A stretch of DNA of 55,675 bases from Bacillus sp. J37 (GTDB lineage: Bacteria; Bacillota; Bacilli; Bacillales; Bacillaceae): assembly GCF_000518865.1 (NCBI RefSeq), contig NZ_JAEK01000032.1:1-55675 (forward strand), read 5' to 3'. Within the stretch, counting starts at the first letter, position 1. Each line of letters starts with the position of its first letter. The notes beneath the pieces were generated by a model, which saw only the letters and a program-made list of their open reading frames with translations, ran no database searches and had not been told where the DNA came from. Position numbers and translations under genes: made by a program. This document shows positions 25,391 through 35,377 of this stretch, one piece after another.

Positions 25391-27019
25391 TTATTTATTA
25401 GCGTCTTTATACGTTTTATTTGCTAGATCTACGTATTGTTGCAAACCTTGACCCTCTAATTCTTTTACAAATGCATCGAATTCACTTAAATCACGTTCAC
25501 CTAAGATAAATTTCAATGTATTTTGGTCAGTAAAATCTTTTAATGGCGTGCTTAATAATGTTACTTGTTCTCTGTCTTCAACTGTGTAAGGAATTGGCGG
25601 CTCTGCAGGAACAGTTGTTTTCCTATTTGCCATATCCTCTTGGAACTTAATCTCCTCTTCACTCATCATAGAACGAAGAAGTTCAGTTGTTCCTCCGTAA
25701 GCAAATACGCCTCCTGAGAAACCATAATCGATACGTAAGTCTTTCGTTCCAGCAGGGTTTAAGCCATTATAATTAACCTCTTCAACAAGAGTTCTCGTTC
25801 CATCTTCAGCTTTTGTAAATGTCGTGCCTTCAACTCCCCATTTAGTAAACTCCTGACCTTCATCACTATAATATAACCAATCAATGAATTGCAGGATTGC
25901 TTCAAAGTATTCACTTTCTTTAGCTTTAGAAGAAATCATGACCCCATTTTCCAATCTTGAACCGCCCATTAAATCTCCGGCAGGTCCACCAGGAACAGTT
26001 ATTTTCGCAATTGAATAATTTCCTTCACCTAACGTTTTGTCCATATCAGTTCGATGTTGGACAACCGTTTGTGAGTTACCATTAATGATAAATGACTTGC
26101 CTGTTACAAACTTCTGAACAGCCTGATCATCTTCTTGAGTAAAGCTTTCTTTATCCAATAGACCTTCTTCAACTAATTTATTAAAATAAGTTAGCAATTC
26201 TTTATACTCATCAGTTGTTGCTGTTGGTACGAATTCATCCTTAGATTCGTCATATGTTAAACCATTTCCAAAACCCCATCCAGCTTTTGTACCAAAGTTA
26301 ACTGCTGCGATATTTAGAGTACTATTGAAAGTAAATCGATCAGAGAAAGGTGTAACATCAGGATATAATTCCTTTAATTGTTTCATCGCTGTATATAATT
26401 CATCCCATGTTTTAGGAATCGCAATATTATGCTTTTCAAAAATATCCGTTCTCACAATTAATGTATAATCTGGCCAAACAGCTTCATGTAAACCAGGTAA
26501 AACATAAAATTTTCCATCCTTCTGACGAAGTCCTTTTAACTCATCTTCAAGTTGCCATTTCTCCACTTTTTCCTTAAAGTGAGGCATTTTATCCATGTAA
26601 TCACTTACAGGTAATGCAGCACCAGAAGCAACAAATGGCGCTTCTTCACCTGGATAAGTTTTTGGAATAATTAGCGGTGCATCACCAGAACTAATTAAAA
26701 GACTACGTTTTTGAGGATAATCACTCAAAGGAACAATTGTTGGTTTTAATGTTACATTCGTTGTTTCTTTAATATGATCCCATAATAGCCAGTCTTCCTT
26801 GTATGGATATGTAGGTTGATCCATGTAAAGAATTGAAAGATCAAATGCTTCACTAGATTTAAACGTATCGCCTACACTATAGGATTCCATTGCTCCTTTT
26901 TGATTTACGTTCTTCTCCTCGGAACTAGATGTTTCATTGTTTGAACACCCAGCAACAACAAGTGCTGATAAAGCCAATACACTAAATGTAGACTTTAACC
27001 CTTTTAGACCTTTCCCCAT
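25391..27019 (-). CDS. ABC importer solute-binding lipoprotein, LplA/YtcQ-type
   Basis: The 542-residue precursor has a lipobox LVVAGC with Cys25 as the lipidated residue, after a hydrophobic signal. The mature part is an oligosaccharide-binding protein of the large family 1 type found with LplB/LplC permeases (DTFKSSEAFDLSILYMDQPT; DGKFYVLPGLHE). It captures the oligosaccharide outside the cell; context suggests aldouronic acids such as methylglucuronoxylotriose (inference). GGGAGGAAAAGAA precedes the ATG. It is third in the operon lplB-lplC-lplA-yesL-nif3. Confidence 0.9.
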   Translation of the reverse strand: MGKGLKGLKSTFSVLALSALVVAGCSNNETSSSEEKNVNQKGAMESYSVGDTFKSSEAFDLSILYMDQPTYPYKEDWLLWDHIKETTNVTLKPTIVPLSDYPQKRSLLISSGDAPLIIPKTYPGEEAPFVASGAALPVSDYMDKMPHFKEKVEKWQLEDELKGLRQKDGKFYVLPGLHEAVWPDYTLIVRTDIFEKHNIAIPKTWDELYTAMKQLKELYPDVTPFSDRFTFNSTLNIAAVNFGTKAGWGFGNGLTYDESKDEFVPTATTDEYKELLTYFNKLVEEGLLDKESFTQEDDQAVQKFVTGKSFIINGNSQTVVQHRTDMDKTLGEGNYSIAKITVPGGPAGDLMGGSRLENGVMISSKAKESEYFEAILQFIDWLYYSDEGQEFTKWGVEGTTFTKAEDGTRTLVEEVNYNGLNPAGTKDLRIDYGFSGGVFAYGGTTELLRSMMSEEEIKFQEDMANRKTTVPAEPPIPYTVEDREQVTLLSTPLKDFTDQNTLKFILGERDLSEFDAFVKELEGQGLQQYVDLANKTYKDANK

Positions 27020-27087
27020 TTCTTTTCCTCCCTTTTTTGGTTTAGTGATTTAAACATAAGCGTTTTTATCTACTTAGGCGATAAGAC

Positions 27088-27128
27088 GCTCATTAAAAGA
27101 AAGATAACCCCTTCTCTTAATGAGAGCC
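27088..27128 (-). promoter_or_regulatory. Intercistronic hairpin before the binding-protein gene
   Basis: GCTCTCATTAAGAG and TTTTAATGAGC form an imperfect stem of about 10 bp around a 15-base loop in the 157-base gap between the permease stop and the binding-protein start. No strong T run follows. It may protect the mRNA end. A cre-like GTAAACGCTTTTGTA lies at 27161-27175. Confidence 0.35.
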
Positions 27129-27176
27129 TCATTGCTACTAAGCAAACAATGAAGCTTTTAGTAAACGCTTTTGTAT

Positions 27177-28046
27177 TTACTTAACAGAACCGAGCATTAC
27201 TCCCGATACAAAGTATTTTTGTACAAATGGATAGATTGTTAAGATCGGTAAAATTGTTAAGACCATCGTAACGGATTTAATGTTTGCCGAAATTTGAGTT
27301 AAATTATCGGCAGAAGATGCACCGGCAGATGTTGCTCCAGTCACACCTGCTATCATATTTCTCAAGTACATCGTCACAGGGAATAACTCTTTTTGATCTA
27401 AGTATAAGAATGCTGGAAACCAAGAGTTCCAATGTCCTACTGCATAAAACAAAATCATGGTTGCGATAACTGCCTTACTGAGGGGCAGAACAATTTTCAA
27501 TAAAATTCCATACGTATTTAATCCATCAATTGAAGCCGCTTCTTCTAATTCTTCTGGCATATTTTCAAAGAATGACTTCATAATTAACATGTTATAAACA
27601 CTGATCGCACCTGGAATGACGATTGCCCAGATTGAGTTACCAAATCCTAAACTATTGATTAATACATAGTTAGGTACTAACCCTCCATTAAAAAACATGG
27701 TAAATACGGCGAAAAATGTTAAAAACTTTCTTCCTACTAAACGTTTCTTTGATAATGCATAAGCAAAGATTGTTGTAAGAAACATAGAAATCGCTGTTCC
27801 TACAACTGTATATACAACTGTATTTTTATAATTGATCCAAAACATACTATCTTGTGCAATTGTCTTGTATGTGTCTATATTAAATCCTCTAGGGAAAAGT
27901 GTAACTTTTCCTGCATTGATATAGGCCTCACTACTAAATGATTGAGCGATTACATTTAAAAAAGGGTAAAGTGTACAAAAAACGATGATGATTAATATTG
28001 ATACATTAAAAACTTTGAATATTTTATATTGTTTTGACTCTTTCAT
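27177..28046 (-). CDS. ABC importer permease, LplC/YtcP-type
   Basis: The 289-residue protein has six transmembrane segments and the permease EAA loop EELEEAASIDGLNTYGILLKIVLPLS, read here in pieces: EELEEAASIDG and ILLKIVLPLSK. It belongs to the carbohydrate uptake transporter 1 permease family. GGGGTTGATAAA precedes the start, 12 bases after the partner permease. It forms the membrane channel with the LplB-type subunit; no ATPase gene is adjacent. Confidence 0.92.
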   Translation of the reverse strand: MKESKQYKIFKVFNVSILIIIVFCTLYPFLNVIAQSFSSEAYINAGKVTLFPRGFNIDTYKTIAQDSMFWINYKNTVVYTVVGTAISMFLTTIFAYALSKKRLVGRKFLTFFAVFTMFFNGGLVPNYVLINSLGFGNSIWAIVIPGAISVYNMLIMKSFFENMPEELEEAASIDGLNTYGILLKIVLPLSKAVIATMILFYAVGHWNSWFPAFLYLDQKELFPVTMYLRNMIAGVTGATSAGASSADNLTQISANIKSVTMVLTILPILTIYPFVQKYFVSGVMLGSVK

Positions 28047-28058
28047 TTTATCAACCCC

Positions 28059-29021
28059 CTACCACAAGCTTCTTTCGGTTAATTTTCTAGAAATTCCATT
28101 AGCTGATAATACTAAGACCAAGCCAATAATAGATTCAAATAACCCGATCGCAGTTGCATAACTAAAATTACTAGATTCCAAACCAACTCGATATAAATAT
28201 GTTGAGATAACATCTGATGTTTGATAAGTTAATGGGTTATATAAAAGTAAGATTTTTTCAAAGCCTACTGCCATGAAGCTCCCGATATTTAGAATAAGTA
28301 AAACAACAATTGTTGGGAGAATTCCTGGTATTGTAATATGAAGAGTTTGTTTCCAGCGATTTGCACCATCTATTTTGGCAGCCTCATATAATGATTCATC
28401 TATTGTTGTTAATGCTGCTAAGTACAAAATGGCTCCCCATCCCATCGTTTGCCATATCTCTGAAGTTACATAAATAGTTCTAAACCATTCTGCTTGTTGA
28501 ATAAAGTTAATCTTTTCACCCGTGAAAAACTCTACAATCGAATTGATCGTACCATTAACAGCTGTTAATTGAAGAATCATTCCTGCTACAATAACGATTG
28601 ATAAAAAGTGAGGTAAATACGATGCCGTTTGGACAAACTTCTTGAATTTTTTCGCTTTAATTTCATTAAGCAATAAGGCAAAAATGATCGGCATCGGAAA
28701 ACAAATAATAAGTGTTAACCCACCAAGCATAAGGGTATTTTTAAACACATTCCAAAACGTTGGATCATTGATAAACATCTTAAAATAATGGAGTCCTACC
28801 CAAGATTCCCCGTATATTTTACCTCCAGGCATAAATCGTCTAAATGCAATAATATTCCCAAACATAGGTCCATATTTAAATATGATTAAGTAAATGATGG
28901 GTAGAACTAGCAAAGAGTACAGTTGCCAATCTCTACGTAAGATCGTTCCCAAAACAGCTAATTTACTTCTTTTGATAATAATATTTGATTCCCCACCGGT
29001 TTCGACTTTAATTTCAGCCAT
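28059..29021 (-). CDS. ABC importer permease, LplB/YteP-type
   Basis: This 320-residue membrane protein is the second permease. EAA-loop motif YEAAKIDGANRWKQTLHITI is clear and the N-terminus (DWQLYSLLVLPIIYLIIFKY; YGPMFGNIIAFRRF) is typical of LplB/YteP. I place the start at ATG 29021 (MAEIKVETG) behind GGGGGGATT; the open frame extends 12 codons upstream. It is the first gene of the importer operon and lies about 105 bases downstream of an operator-bearing promoter, with a cre-like site in the leader. Confidence 0.92.
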   Translation of the reverse strand: MAEIKVETGGESNIIIKRSKLAVLGTILRRDWQLYSLLVLPIIYLIIFKYGPMFGNIIAFRRFMPGGKIYGESWVGLHYFKMFINDPTFWNVFKNTLMLGGLTLIICFPMPIIFALLLNEIKAKKFKKFVQTASYLPHFLSIVIVAGMILQLTAVNGTINSIVEFFTGEKINFIQQAEWFRTIYVTSEIWQTMGWGAILYLAALTTIDESLYEAAKIDGANRWKQTLHITIPGILPTIVVLLILNIGSFMAVGFEKILLLYNPLTYQTSDVISTYLYRVGLESSNFSYATAIGLFESIIGLVLVLSANGISRKLTERSLW

Positions 29022-29074
29022 AATAATCCCCCCACTCTTTTCATAAAATAAGTACACTCGAAAACCACATAACT

Positions 29075-29088
29075 TTGAAGCGCTTACA
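29075..29088 (-). promoter_or_regulatory. Candidate CcpA cre site in the importer leader
   Basis: TTGAAGCGCTTACA agrees with the cre pattern TGWAANCGNTNWCA at 12 of 14 positions. It lies about 40 bases downstream of the predicted transcription start, where CcpA acts as a roadblock. Confidence 0.5.
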
Positions 29089-29131
29089 AATAATTCGATC
29101 GTTTTATATGTTTCTGTGTGAGCACAAATGA

Positions 29132-29159
29132 ATATTAATAATACTAGTATGGTAGTAAA
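29132..29159 (-). promoter_or_regulatory. Importer-operon promoter with operator in the spacer
   Basis: On the minus strand -35-like TTTACT (29154-29159) and -10 TAATAT (29132-29137) are separated by 16 bases. The spacer holds the complement of ATACTAGTATGGTAGT (29141-29156), identical to the uxuA and dehydrogenase promoters. Confidence 0.7.
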
Positions 29160-29370
29160 ATTAAATAGATAAATGTGAAAATTTATTAATTATTTACGCA
29201 AATATTTATTTTTCATCATAATGAATGATATATTTACAACCAAAATGTTTATTGGGGAAATAAAACTAGTTGGAGCAGGTGTTTTATACGACATTCAGTA
29301 AATAAAAAATATGATATTACTGTCCTGCCCCATCCATTTGGTTTTATTAATTTTTTCTACTATTTAATTA

Positions 29371-30465
29371 CTAGATTTGTATTTCTTCTTCATTTGAGAT
29401 ATTTATCGCGTTAAGTTGTGCAAGCAAGCATAACTCAGCAGCTTTAAATGTATGCTCTTGAGTCATGGCAATCTCTGTTCCATTTAAGCAGTCTAAAATA
29501 AGTGATCCGAAATATGGAAATCCAACTTTACCATTTACATTAAAATGTTTTTCTCCAACTTCATTGACTAAATACAAGTGACTACCGCTTTTTTCTCTTG
29601 CAATATCAACATATTTTCTTAATTCTATATAGCCTTCTGTACCTAAGATGAGTGTTCTTCCATCACCCCAAGTACTTAGACCAGCTGGAGTTAACCAATC
29701 AACCCGGAAATAACCTGTTGCTCCATTATCAGCAATCAAATTAGCATCTCCAAAATCTTCAAGCTCAGGATATGTTGAATGTTTATAGTTTCCTACTTTA
29801 CTATGGACCACTCTTGCGTCTTTAGCTCCTGTATAAAATAAAAACTGTTCAATTTGATGACTTCCGATGTCACATAAAATTCCGCCATAATATTCTTTTT
29901 TGAAGAACCAATCCGGCCGATGATCTGGATTAGTACGATGTGGACCAGTACCCATCACTTGAACAACATTTCCAATTGCACCTTGCTCAATAAGCTGCCC
30001 TGCAAATATTGCACTTTCATTATGAAGACGTTCACTATAATAGACAGCCCAAATGAGTCCAGTTTCTTTCACTTTATCTTTGGCAGCTTGTAATTGTGTT
30101 AATGTTGTAAAGGGCGCTTTGTCAGTAAAATAGTGCTTACCCGCATCCATAGCTCTTAAGCCTAATTCGCATCGTTTAGATGTTATTGCCGCACCGGCAA
30201 CTAATTGAACAGAAGGATCTTGAAGAACTTCATCCTCAGATGCAGCAACCTTCACGTCTGGAAAAATTTCACGAAATCTGTCCACCTTTTTTTTATCAGG
30301 GTCATACACCCATTTTAGTTCAGCACCCGCCTCTATTAAGCCATTGCACATTCCATAAATGTGTCCATGATCTAGTCCAATAGCAGCAAAAGCAAACTCA
30401 CCTTCTTGAACAACAGGATCATATTTACCTATTGGCGCATAATTCATGCCATCATGTGTTTGCAT
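29371..30465 (-). CDS. Gfo/Idh/MocA-family oxidoreductase (second of a pair)
   Basis: The 364-residue protein has an N-terminal NAD(P)-binding Rossmann part (AFAAIGLDHGHIYGMCNGLI instead of a classical GxGxxG start) and the alpha/beta substrate domain (GKHYFTDKAPFTTL with the family's catalytic-type lysine region; GGILCDIGSHQIEQFLFYTG). The start is ATG 30465 (MQTHDGMNY) behind CAAGGAGG; the open frame adds seven codons upstream. It follows the other dehydrogenase by 24 bases, so they form an operon. Substrate unknown; context suggests a sugar or sugar acid, perhaps 4-O-methylglucuronate derivatives (inference). Confidence 0.83.
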   Translation of the reverse strand: MQTHDGMNYAPIGKYDPVVQEGEFAFAAIGLDHGHIYGMCNGLIEAGAELKWVYDPDKKKVDRFREIFPDVKVAASEDEVLQDPSVQLVAGAAITSKRCELGLRAMDAGKHYFTDKAPFTTLTQLQAAKDKVKETGLIWAVYYSERLHNESAIFAGQLIEQGAIGNVVQVMGTGPHRTNPDHRPDWFFKKEYYGGILCDIGSHQIEQFLFYTGAKDARVVHSKVGNYKHSTYPELEDFGDANLIADNGATGYFRVDWLTPAGLSTWGDGRTLILGTEGYIELRKYVDIAREKSGSHLYLVNEVGEKHFNVNGKVGFPYFGSLILDCLNGTEIAMTQEHTFKAAELCLLAQLNAINISNEEEIQI

Positions 30466-30489
30466 AATATCCTCCTTGACTCGCATTAT

Positions 30490-31650
30490 TTACTCGTATT
30501 TGCCACCTGTTGTAATTTTTGTATCAGAGAAATTTTCAATGCTCGTTGTTTTCTCATAAAAGTGCTTAACATGTGCAAGTATTCCTTCACGTGTATAATA
30601 AGGATCATCTACTGATAGAGGTAATGTTACGCGAACACCTTCATTTGCAGACTTGTAAATGGCTGTAATGAGCTCTAATGTATTACGTCCTTGAATACCA
30701 TCAACAAGTAAACACTCTTGGCCATTGATGGCTTCTAAGAACTGATTAATTTGTCCAGTGTGGCCTTCATATTCAAGTAATGGACATTCATCCCAAAATT
30801 GTTGAATCTTCGTTTCGATGTCAGTATCACTTTCTTCGTATGGAAATCCATTCGCTCGAGCCTTCTGCGCTTTTACCTTCCATGGAACAGAAACTCTTGC
30901 TTTTTCCCCTTGAAAAATAAGCTGCTGTTCTTCACCATGATGGACAACAGAACTCGTCACTTGTGCTAATCCTCCATCTTCATACTGTAAAATGGCAACT
31001 GACAGATCTTCAACCTCTGCATTATCATGTAATGTATTTGAAGTAATAGCTACGATTTCTTTCGGCATTCCCATCATCCATTGCAACATATCAATATGAT
31101 GAACAGCATGATTTAACGTGCAGCCTCCACCTTCTTTTTCCCAAGTGCCTCTCCACCATAAATCATAGTAACTATGACCTCTCCACCAATAGGAATCGAT
31201 TTGTGCATGAGCTATTTTCCCAATTAATTTCTGGTTCAGTACATGACTTAAATTCATAATAGGATTCATAAAACGATTTTGAGCAACAACAGATAGTAGT
31301 TTACTGCTTTCCTTAGCTGCCATAATCATTTCGTCACATTCTTTTAATGAGGAGGCCATTGGTTTTTCAACCAAAACATGTTTACCCGCTCGAAGAAAGT
31401 CAACAGCTAGATTTCTATGAGTAAAAGGTGGTGTACATATTGAAACAGCATCAATTGTAGGATCGTCCAATAGTTCACTGTAATCGCTAACAATTTTACA
31501 ATTTAAAGAAAAGCTTTCAGCAAGTGTCCTCGCTTTTTCAGGGTAGATATCTGCTAATGCAACGATTTTACATTTTTCCGATAAAGTAGAATACGCTTTA
31601 ACATGGGCAGAAGCTATTCCACCGGCACCGATAATGGCGATATTAATCAA
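30490..31650 (-). CDS. Gfo/Idh/MocA-family oxidoreductase (first of a pair)
   Basis: The 386-residue protein begins MINIAIIGAGGIASAHVKAY, a textbook Rossmann NAD(P)-binding start, followed by CTPPFTHRNLAVDFLRAGKH, then VEKPMASSLKECDEM with the conserved EKP lysine, and HAVHHIDMLQWMMG in the substrate domain. It acts on a cyclic sugar or polyol with NAD(P). The start codon is TTG (31648-31650) behind AAAGGAAATGG. Its promoter carries the operator at 31695-31710. The exact substrate cannot be deduced. Confidence 0.88.
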   Translation of the reverse strand: MINIAIIGAGGIASAHVKAYSTLSEKCKIVALADIYPEKARTLAESFSLNCKIVSDYSELLDDPTIDAVSICTPPFTHRNLAVDFLRAGKHVLVEKPMASSLKECDEMIMAAKESSKLLSVVAQNRFMNPIMNLSHVLNQKLIGKIAHAQIDSYWWRGHSYYDLWWRGTWEKEGGGCTLNHAVHHIDMLQWMMGMPKEIVAITSNTLHDNAEVEDLSVAILQYEDGGLAQVTSSVVHHGEEQQLIFQGEKARVSVPWKVKAQKARANGFPYEESDTDIETKIQQFWDECPLLEYEGHTGQINQFLEAINGQECLLVDGIQGRNTLELITAIYKSANEGVRVTLPLSVDDPYYTREGILAHVKHFYEKTTSIENFSDTKITTGGKYE

Positions 31651-31685
31651 GGGACCATTTCCTTTCCTAGTAGAAGATTAATAAT

Positions 31686-31713
31686 ATCCTAGTAATACTA
31701 GTATGGTAGTGAA
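31686..31713 (-). promoter_or_regulatory. Dehydrogenase-operon promoter with operator in the spacer
   Basis: On the minus strand -35-like TTCACT (31708-31713) and -10-like TAGGAT (31686-31691) flank a 16-base spacer holding the complement of ATACTAGTATGGTAGT (31695-31710). Confidence 0.68.
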
Positions 31714-31744
31714 ATTATAAAAAATGTTATGTCATTTCAAAATA

Positions 31745-33835
31745 TTAGTAAATGAGGCGATTCTGGTCATCCTGGATACCGGAATGTCTAAAGAAATACG
31801 TATTGATACGATCTCTCCACTCAATTGCATTTTCTAATTGCATGTTAAATCGATCTAAAACATTTTTATAGCGGTAGGAATCTATTTTCTGTTCAAGCTG
31901 CTTCCACTTTTGCATCATATCTTGAACCTGTTCAACACCTAAGAAGTGTGTATCGTAAATATGTTGAATAACTGTCTTACCCGATTTTAATTGATGACGA
32001 TAAGGAACATGATGGAAAAATAATAATAAATTATCCGGACATGTTTCAATTGAATCATACAGACTGGAATTTTCAGGATAATATTGTGAAGTATACCCAG
32101 TTCCATCTTTTATCGTTCGATTTACTCCTGTTCCAAAGCAATCTGAAAAATGATACGTTCCCCACAATGAGTATTCATACCCTTCAATATTTGGTCCATA
32201 GTGATGACCTGGATTAATCATCCAGCCAACCCCAAGCGGTGCCGTATAATTCTCATAAATCTCCCAAGAATGAAGGAGCATATTCGTAATAGTTGAAACA
32301 ACTTCTTCATCATGGCCAAATGTAATACGAACCCACTCATTCGCAATTTCCTCAGATGTTAATTCGGTATTCCAAATTAAACGGCCATAGCCAAAAAAGT
32401 TTGCTTGAGCAAGTGTATTTCCTGTCCAGTTCATATCATTTCCTATATTAGAAACAGCTGTGATACCACTATATGTTAGGTCAAACTGTGATCCATCTAC
32501 AATCGATTTGATTGTGGTTCCTTCTCCCTTTGCATACGTGTCAAAGTCCAAAACTTCCTTCCATTGTGGAACAAGGAAGCATAAATCTTTTTGTTGTCCT
32601 GTATATTCTTGTGCCACTTGAAATTCAAGGACATGGTTTGTGTTTTGCAAGGCACCAAATAATGGGGAAACAGGTTCTCTAACTTGGAAATCCATTGGAC
32701 CATTTTTAATCTGAAGAATAACATTATCCATAAACTCTCCGTCTAATGGTTTAAAATGATCATATGCCGCTCTTGCACGATCTGTTTTTCGATCACGCCA
32801 ATCTTGAAGACAGTTGTAAACAAAACATCTCCAGAAAACAAGACCGCCAAATGGCTCAAGTGCTTTAGCCAGCATATTTGCCCCATCTGCATGTGTACGA
32901 TTATATGTAAAAGGACCGGGACGATGTTCTGAATCCGCTTTCACAATAAACCCGCCAAAATCAGGTATATGTTGATAAATTTCTTTTGTTTTCTCGACCC
33001 ACCATTGCTGTACATCTTTATCCAAAGGATCTGCTGTTGGAAGATTACCAATTTCCATTGTACTCGCATAATTAACACTTAAATATGTTGTAATGCCATA
33101 ACATCTCATAATATCCGCAATTTCTGCAACACTTGGCAGCATTTCTTTTGTTATAAGATTAGTCTCCACTTTATGCACGTTTACATTATTAATGGATAAA
33201 CTGTTAATTCCGACTGAAGATAACAATCTAGCATAGTCCTTGGTTCTATTTCTATCATGTGTAAATTCATAGTCCTTATAGAAAATGGAATCTCCAGAAT
33301 ATCCCCGCTCAATACTACCGTCCATATTATCCCAATGATTAATCATTCGAATTTGATTAGACGGATTTTCTATAATGGCTAATTCGTTAAGGTTTTCTCG
33401 CATTTGCATAAGTCTTAAGAGGTGAAATGCTCCATATAACACACCTTTATCCTGTTTTCCGATTATCGCAATTGAATGATGGTTTTTGTATGTAATCGTT
33501 TGAATCATGTAGCTGTCTTCTTGTAAATGATCTAAAACTGTTGTATTAATACCATAATCTTTTAAATGGTTATTTTCATAAGTTGCTAAAACAATTGATG
33601 GTTTTTCTAGTGGGACTGCATGTACTGATGGAGGGTGTATCATAGAAGTAATACCTTGTACCAGCTCTTCTTTAGCTGCCTGAATGATTTGTGAATGATC
33701 TAAAAAGATGAGAGTTTCGCAATATGTCTGATAATGTTCTGTTATTGAACTGTCAAGCTTATTATATTGCAGCCAACAATGATACGCTGCTTCCAAAGTT
33801 TGTTCTTTGATTTGGATATTAGTGGAATTATTCAA
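31745..33835 (-). CDS. aguA: Alpha-glucuronidase, GH67
   Basis: GH67 enzymes remove (4-O-methyl)glucuronic acid from the non-reducing end of short xylo-oligosaccharides. The 696-residue protein is full length: an N-terminal beta domain, then the TIM barrel with [15 protein letters not shown] (acid region), [16 protein letters not shown] (catalytic aspartate in PMDF) and QEYTGQ (catalytic glutamate), and the C-terminal helical domain with [14 protein letters not shown]. No signal peptide, so it acts inside the cell on imported aldouronates. It lies 71 bases downstream of xylA on the same strand and is probably expressed from the xylA promoter. Confidence 0.95.
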   Translation of the reverse strand: MNNSTNIQIKEQTLEAAYHCWLQYNKLDSSITEHYQTYCETLIFLDHSQIIQAAKEELVQGITSMIHPPSVHAVPLEKPSIVLATYENNHLKDYGINTTVLDHLQEDSYMIQTITYKNHHSIAIIGKQDKGVLYGAFHLLRLMQMRENLNELAIIENPSNQIRMINHWDNMDGSIERGYSGDSIFYKDYEFTHDRNRTKDYARLLSSVGINSLSINNVNVHKVETNLITKEMLPSVAEIADIMRCYGITTYLSVNYASTMEIGNLPTADPLDKDVQQWWVEKTKEIYQHIPDFGGFIVKADSEHRPGPFTYNRTHADGANMLAKALEPFGGLVFWRCFVYNCLQDWRDRKTDRARAAYDHFKPLDGEFMDNVILQIKNGPMDFQVREPVSPLFGALQNTNHVLEFQVAQEYTGQQKDLCFLVPQWKEVLDFDTYAKGEGTTIKSIVDGSQFDLTYSGITAVSNIGNDMNWTGNTLAQANFFGYGRLIWNTELTSEEIANEWVRITFGHDEEVVSTITNMLLHSWEIYENYTAPLGVGWMINPGHHYGPNIEGYEYSLWGTYHFSDCFGTGVNRTIKDGTGYTSQYYPENSSLYDSIETCPDNLLLFFHHVPYRHQLKSGKTVIQHIYDTHFLGVEQVQDMMQKWKQLEQKIDSYRYKNVLDRFNMQLENAIEWRDRINTYFFRHSGIQDDQNRLIY

Positions 33836-33859
33836 AGAATTACCCCTTTCCTTTTAATT

Positions 33860-33889
33860 GAGGATGACTCTATAGGCAGAGTCATCCTC
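33860..33889 (-). promoter_or_regulatory. Perfect hairpin between xylA and the GH67 gene
   Basis: GAGGATGACTCT and AGAGTCATCCTC are perfect 12-bp arms with a six-base loop. On the minus strand no T run follows, so xylA transcripts can read through; it may stabilise a xylA 3' end or lower the output of the GH67 gene. Confidence 0.6.
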
Positions 33890-33906
33890 CTTTTTATAAA
33901 AAGAAT

Positions 33907-35238
33907 TTAAACCGTTACATTTGCCAATGTTTCAATAATATATTGGTTTACCGTTGCTTTTAAACGCTCTTGTCTACCTGAAGCATTTTTAATTTCTGTT
34001 AATTGTAGAGCATATTCTTCAAGCTTGCGAAGGTTTGTTTTTCCTTCAACAATCTCTAGTCCAATCCCTTGTGTATAGCTGCTATATCTTTCTTCAATGA
34101 AGCTATCAAGAACTTTATCTTGGATTAATTTGTTCGCAACTTTTGTACCGATTGCAAATGTATCCATTCCGGCAATATGTGCATGGAAAAGATCTTCAGC
34201 TTCAAATGAACCCCTTCTTACTTTTGCATCGAAGTTTAATCCACCTTTTCCTAATCCATCATTTTTAAGAATCTCATACATTGCTAATGTTGTAGAATAT
34301 AAATCTGTCGGGAATTCATCCGTATCCCAGCCAAGTAGAGTATCACCTTGGTTTGCATCAACAGATCCAAGCATATTGTTTTCGCGTGCAACACGTAATT
34401 CGTGTTCAAATGTATGACCTGCAAGTGTAGCATGGTTTGCTTCAATATTAAATTTAAAATGGTCTGTAAGATCATATTTTTGCAAGAAAGCTAACCCAGT
34501 CGCAACATCAAAATCATATTGGTGTTTAGTAGGTTCTTTTGGTTTTGGTTCAATTAGGAATGGTGCATCAAAACCGATTTCTTTAGCATAGTCAACTGCC
34601 ATATGGAAGAACCGTGCAAGATTATCTAATTCTAATCCCATGTTTGTATTAAGAAGTGTTTCATAACCTTCACGACCACCCCAGAATACATAGTTTTCAG
34701 CACCTAGCTCTTTACCAACTTCAAGCGCTTTTTTTACCTTTGCCGCTGAGTAAGCGTAAACATCAGCATTATTAGAAGTAGCAGCACCATGAACATAACG
34801 TGGGTTTGTAAACATGTTCGCTGTATTCCAGAGTAACTTTGTTTTGCTTGTTTTCATATATTCTTTAATCATCGCAACAATAACATCTTGATTTTTATTT
34901 GTTTCTGCTAATGTTGCTCCTTCTGGTGCAATATCCACATCATGGAAACAGAAGAATGGTACATTTAGCTTTTCGAAAAATTCAAATGCAGCTTCAACAC
35001 GTGCTTTTGCTAAATCTAAACCTTGCAAGTGATTCCATGGGCGAATAGCTGTTCCTACACCGAACGGATCGGAACCGTCAGCAGTAAATGTATGCCAGTA
35101 TGCAACTGAAAAGCGGAGTAAATCCTCCATTTTCTTTCCGTTAATGACTTCCTCAGGATTATAGTATTTAAAAGCTAGAGGGTTTGCAGAACCAGGTCCT
35201 TCATATTTAATTTGGTTAACGTTTTCAAAATAAGCCAT
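33907..35238 (-). CDS. xylA: Xylose isomerase
   Basis: XylA converts D-xylose to D-xylulose in the cytoplasm with two divalent metals. The 443-residue group II enzyme shows [11 protein letters not shown] (catalytic His and Asp), [31 protein letters not shown] and [15 protein letters not shown], then [20 protein letters not shown] with metal ligands. GGGAGGCAAAAAAAC precedes the start. No xylulokinase gene follows here, unlike the usual xylAB pair; GH67 follows instead. Control by a XylR-type operator and a cre site is visible upstream. Confidence 0.97.
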   Translation of the reverse strand: MAYFENVNQIKYEGPGSANPLAFKYYNPEEVINGKKMEDLLRFSVAYWHTFTADGSDPFGVGTAIRPWNHLQGLDLAKARVEAAFEFFEKLNVPFFCFHDVDIAPEGATLAETNKNQDVIVAMIKEYMKTSKTKLLWNTANMFTNPRYVHGAATSNNADVYAYSAAKVKKALEVGKELGAENYVFWGGREGYETLLNTNMGLELDNLARFFHMAVDYAKEIGFDAPFLIEPKPKEPTKHQYDFDVATGLAFLQKYDLTDHFKFNIEANHATLAGHTFEHELRVARENNMLGSVDANQGDTLLGWDTDEFPTDLYSTTLAMYEILKNDGLGKGGLNFDAKVRRGSFEAEDLFHAHIAGMDTFAIGTKVANKLIQDKVLDSFIEERYSSYTQGIGLEIVEGKTNLRKLEEYALQLTEIKNASGRQERLKATVNQYIIETLANVTV

Positions 35239-35284
35239 GTTTTTTTGCCTCCCGATTAACTAAACTTAAAAACTCCCAAACTAC

Positions 35285-35298
35285 TGTTAACGCTTTCA
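35285..35298 (-). promoter_or_regulatory. CcpA cre site in the xylA leader
   Basis: TGAAAGCGTTAACA matches the cre pattern TGWAANCGNTNWCA at every fixed position. It lies between the xylA promoter and start codon, about 75-85 bases downstream of the predicted transcription start. Confidence 0.75.
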
Positions 35299-35377
35299 AT
35301 ACTAGAGCATTAACATACAACAATTATCTTTTTGGTTGTCTTTTAATATAAGTTTTACTTTTGTTCCTTACACCAAT

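Larger units (their letters stand above)
29058..29370. other. Importer-operon leader and promoter region
   Basis: This 313-base stretch has no gene. It contains the cre-like site (29075-29088), the promoter with the 16-bp operator (29132-29159) and, nearer the dehydrogenase gene, a long hairpin GGAGCAGG...CCTGCCCC (29272-29331) that may end the dehydrogenase transcript. Confidence 0.5.

Noticed and set aside
33860-33889. Hairpin between xylA and GH67 as an intrinsic terminator
   Set aside because: On the coding (minus) strand no T run follows, so it was recorded as an intercistronic structure; a T run exists only on the other strand.
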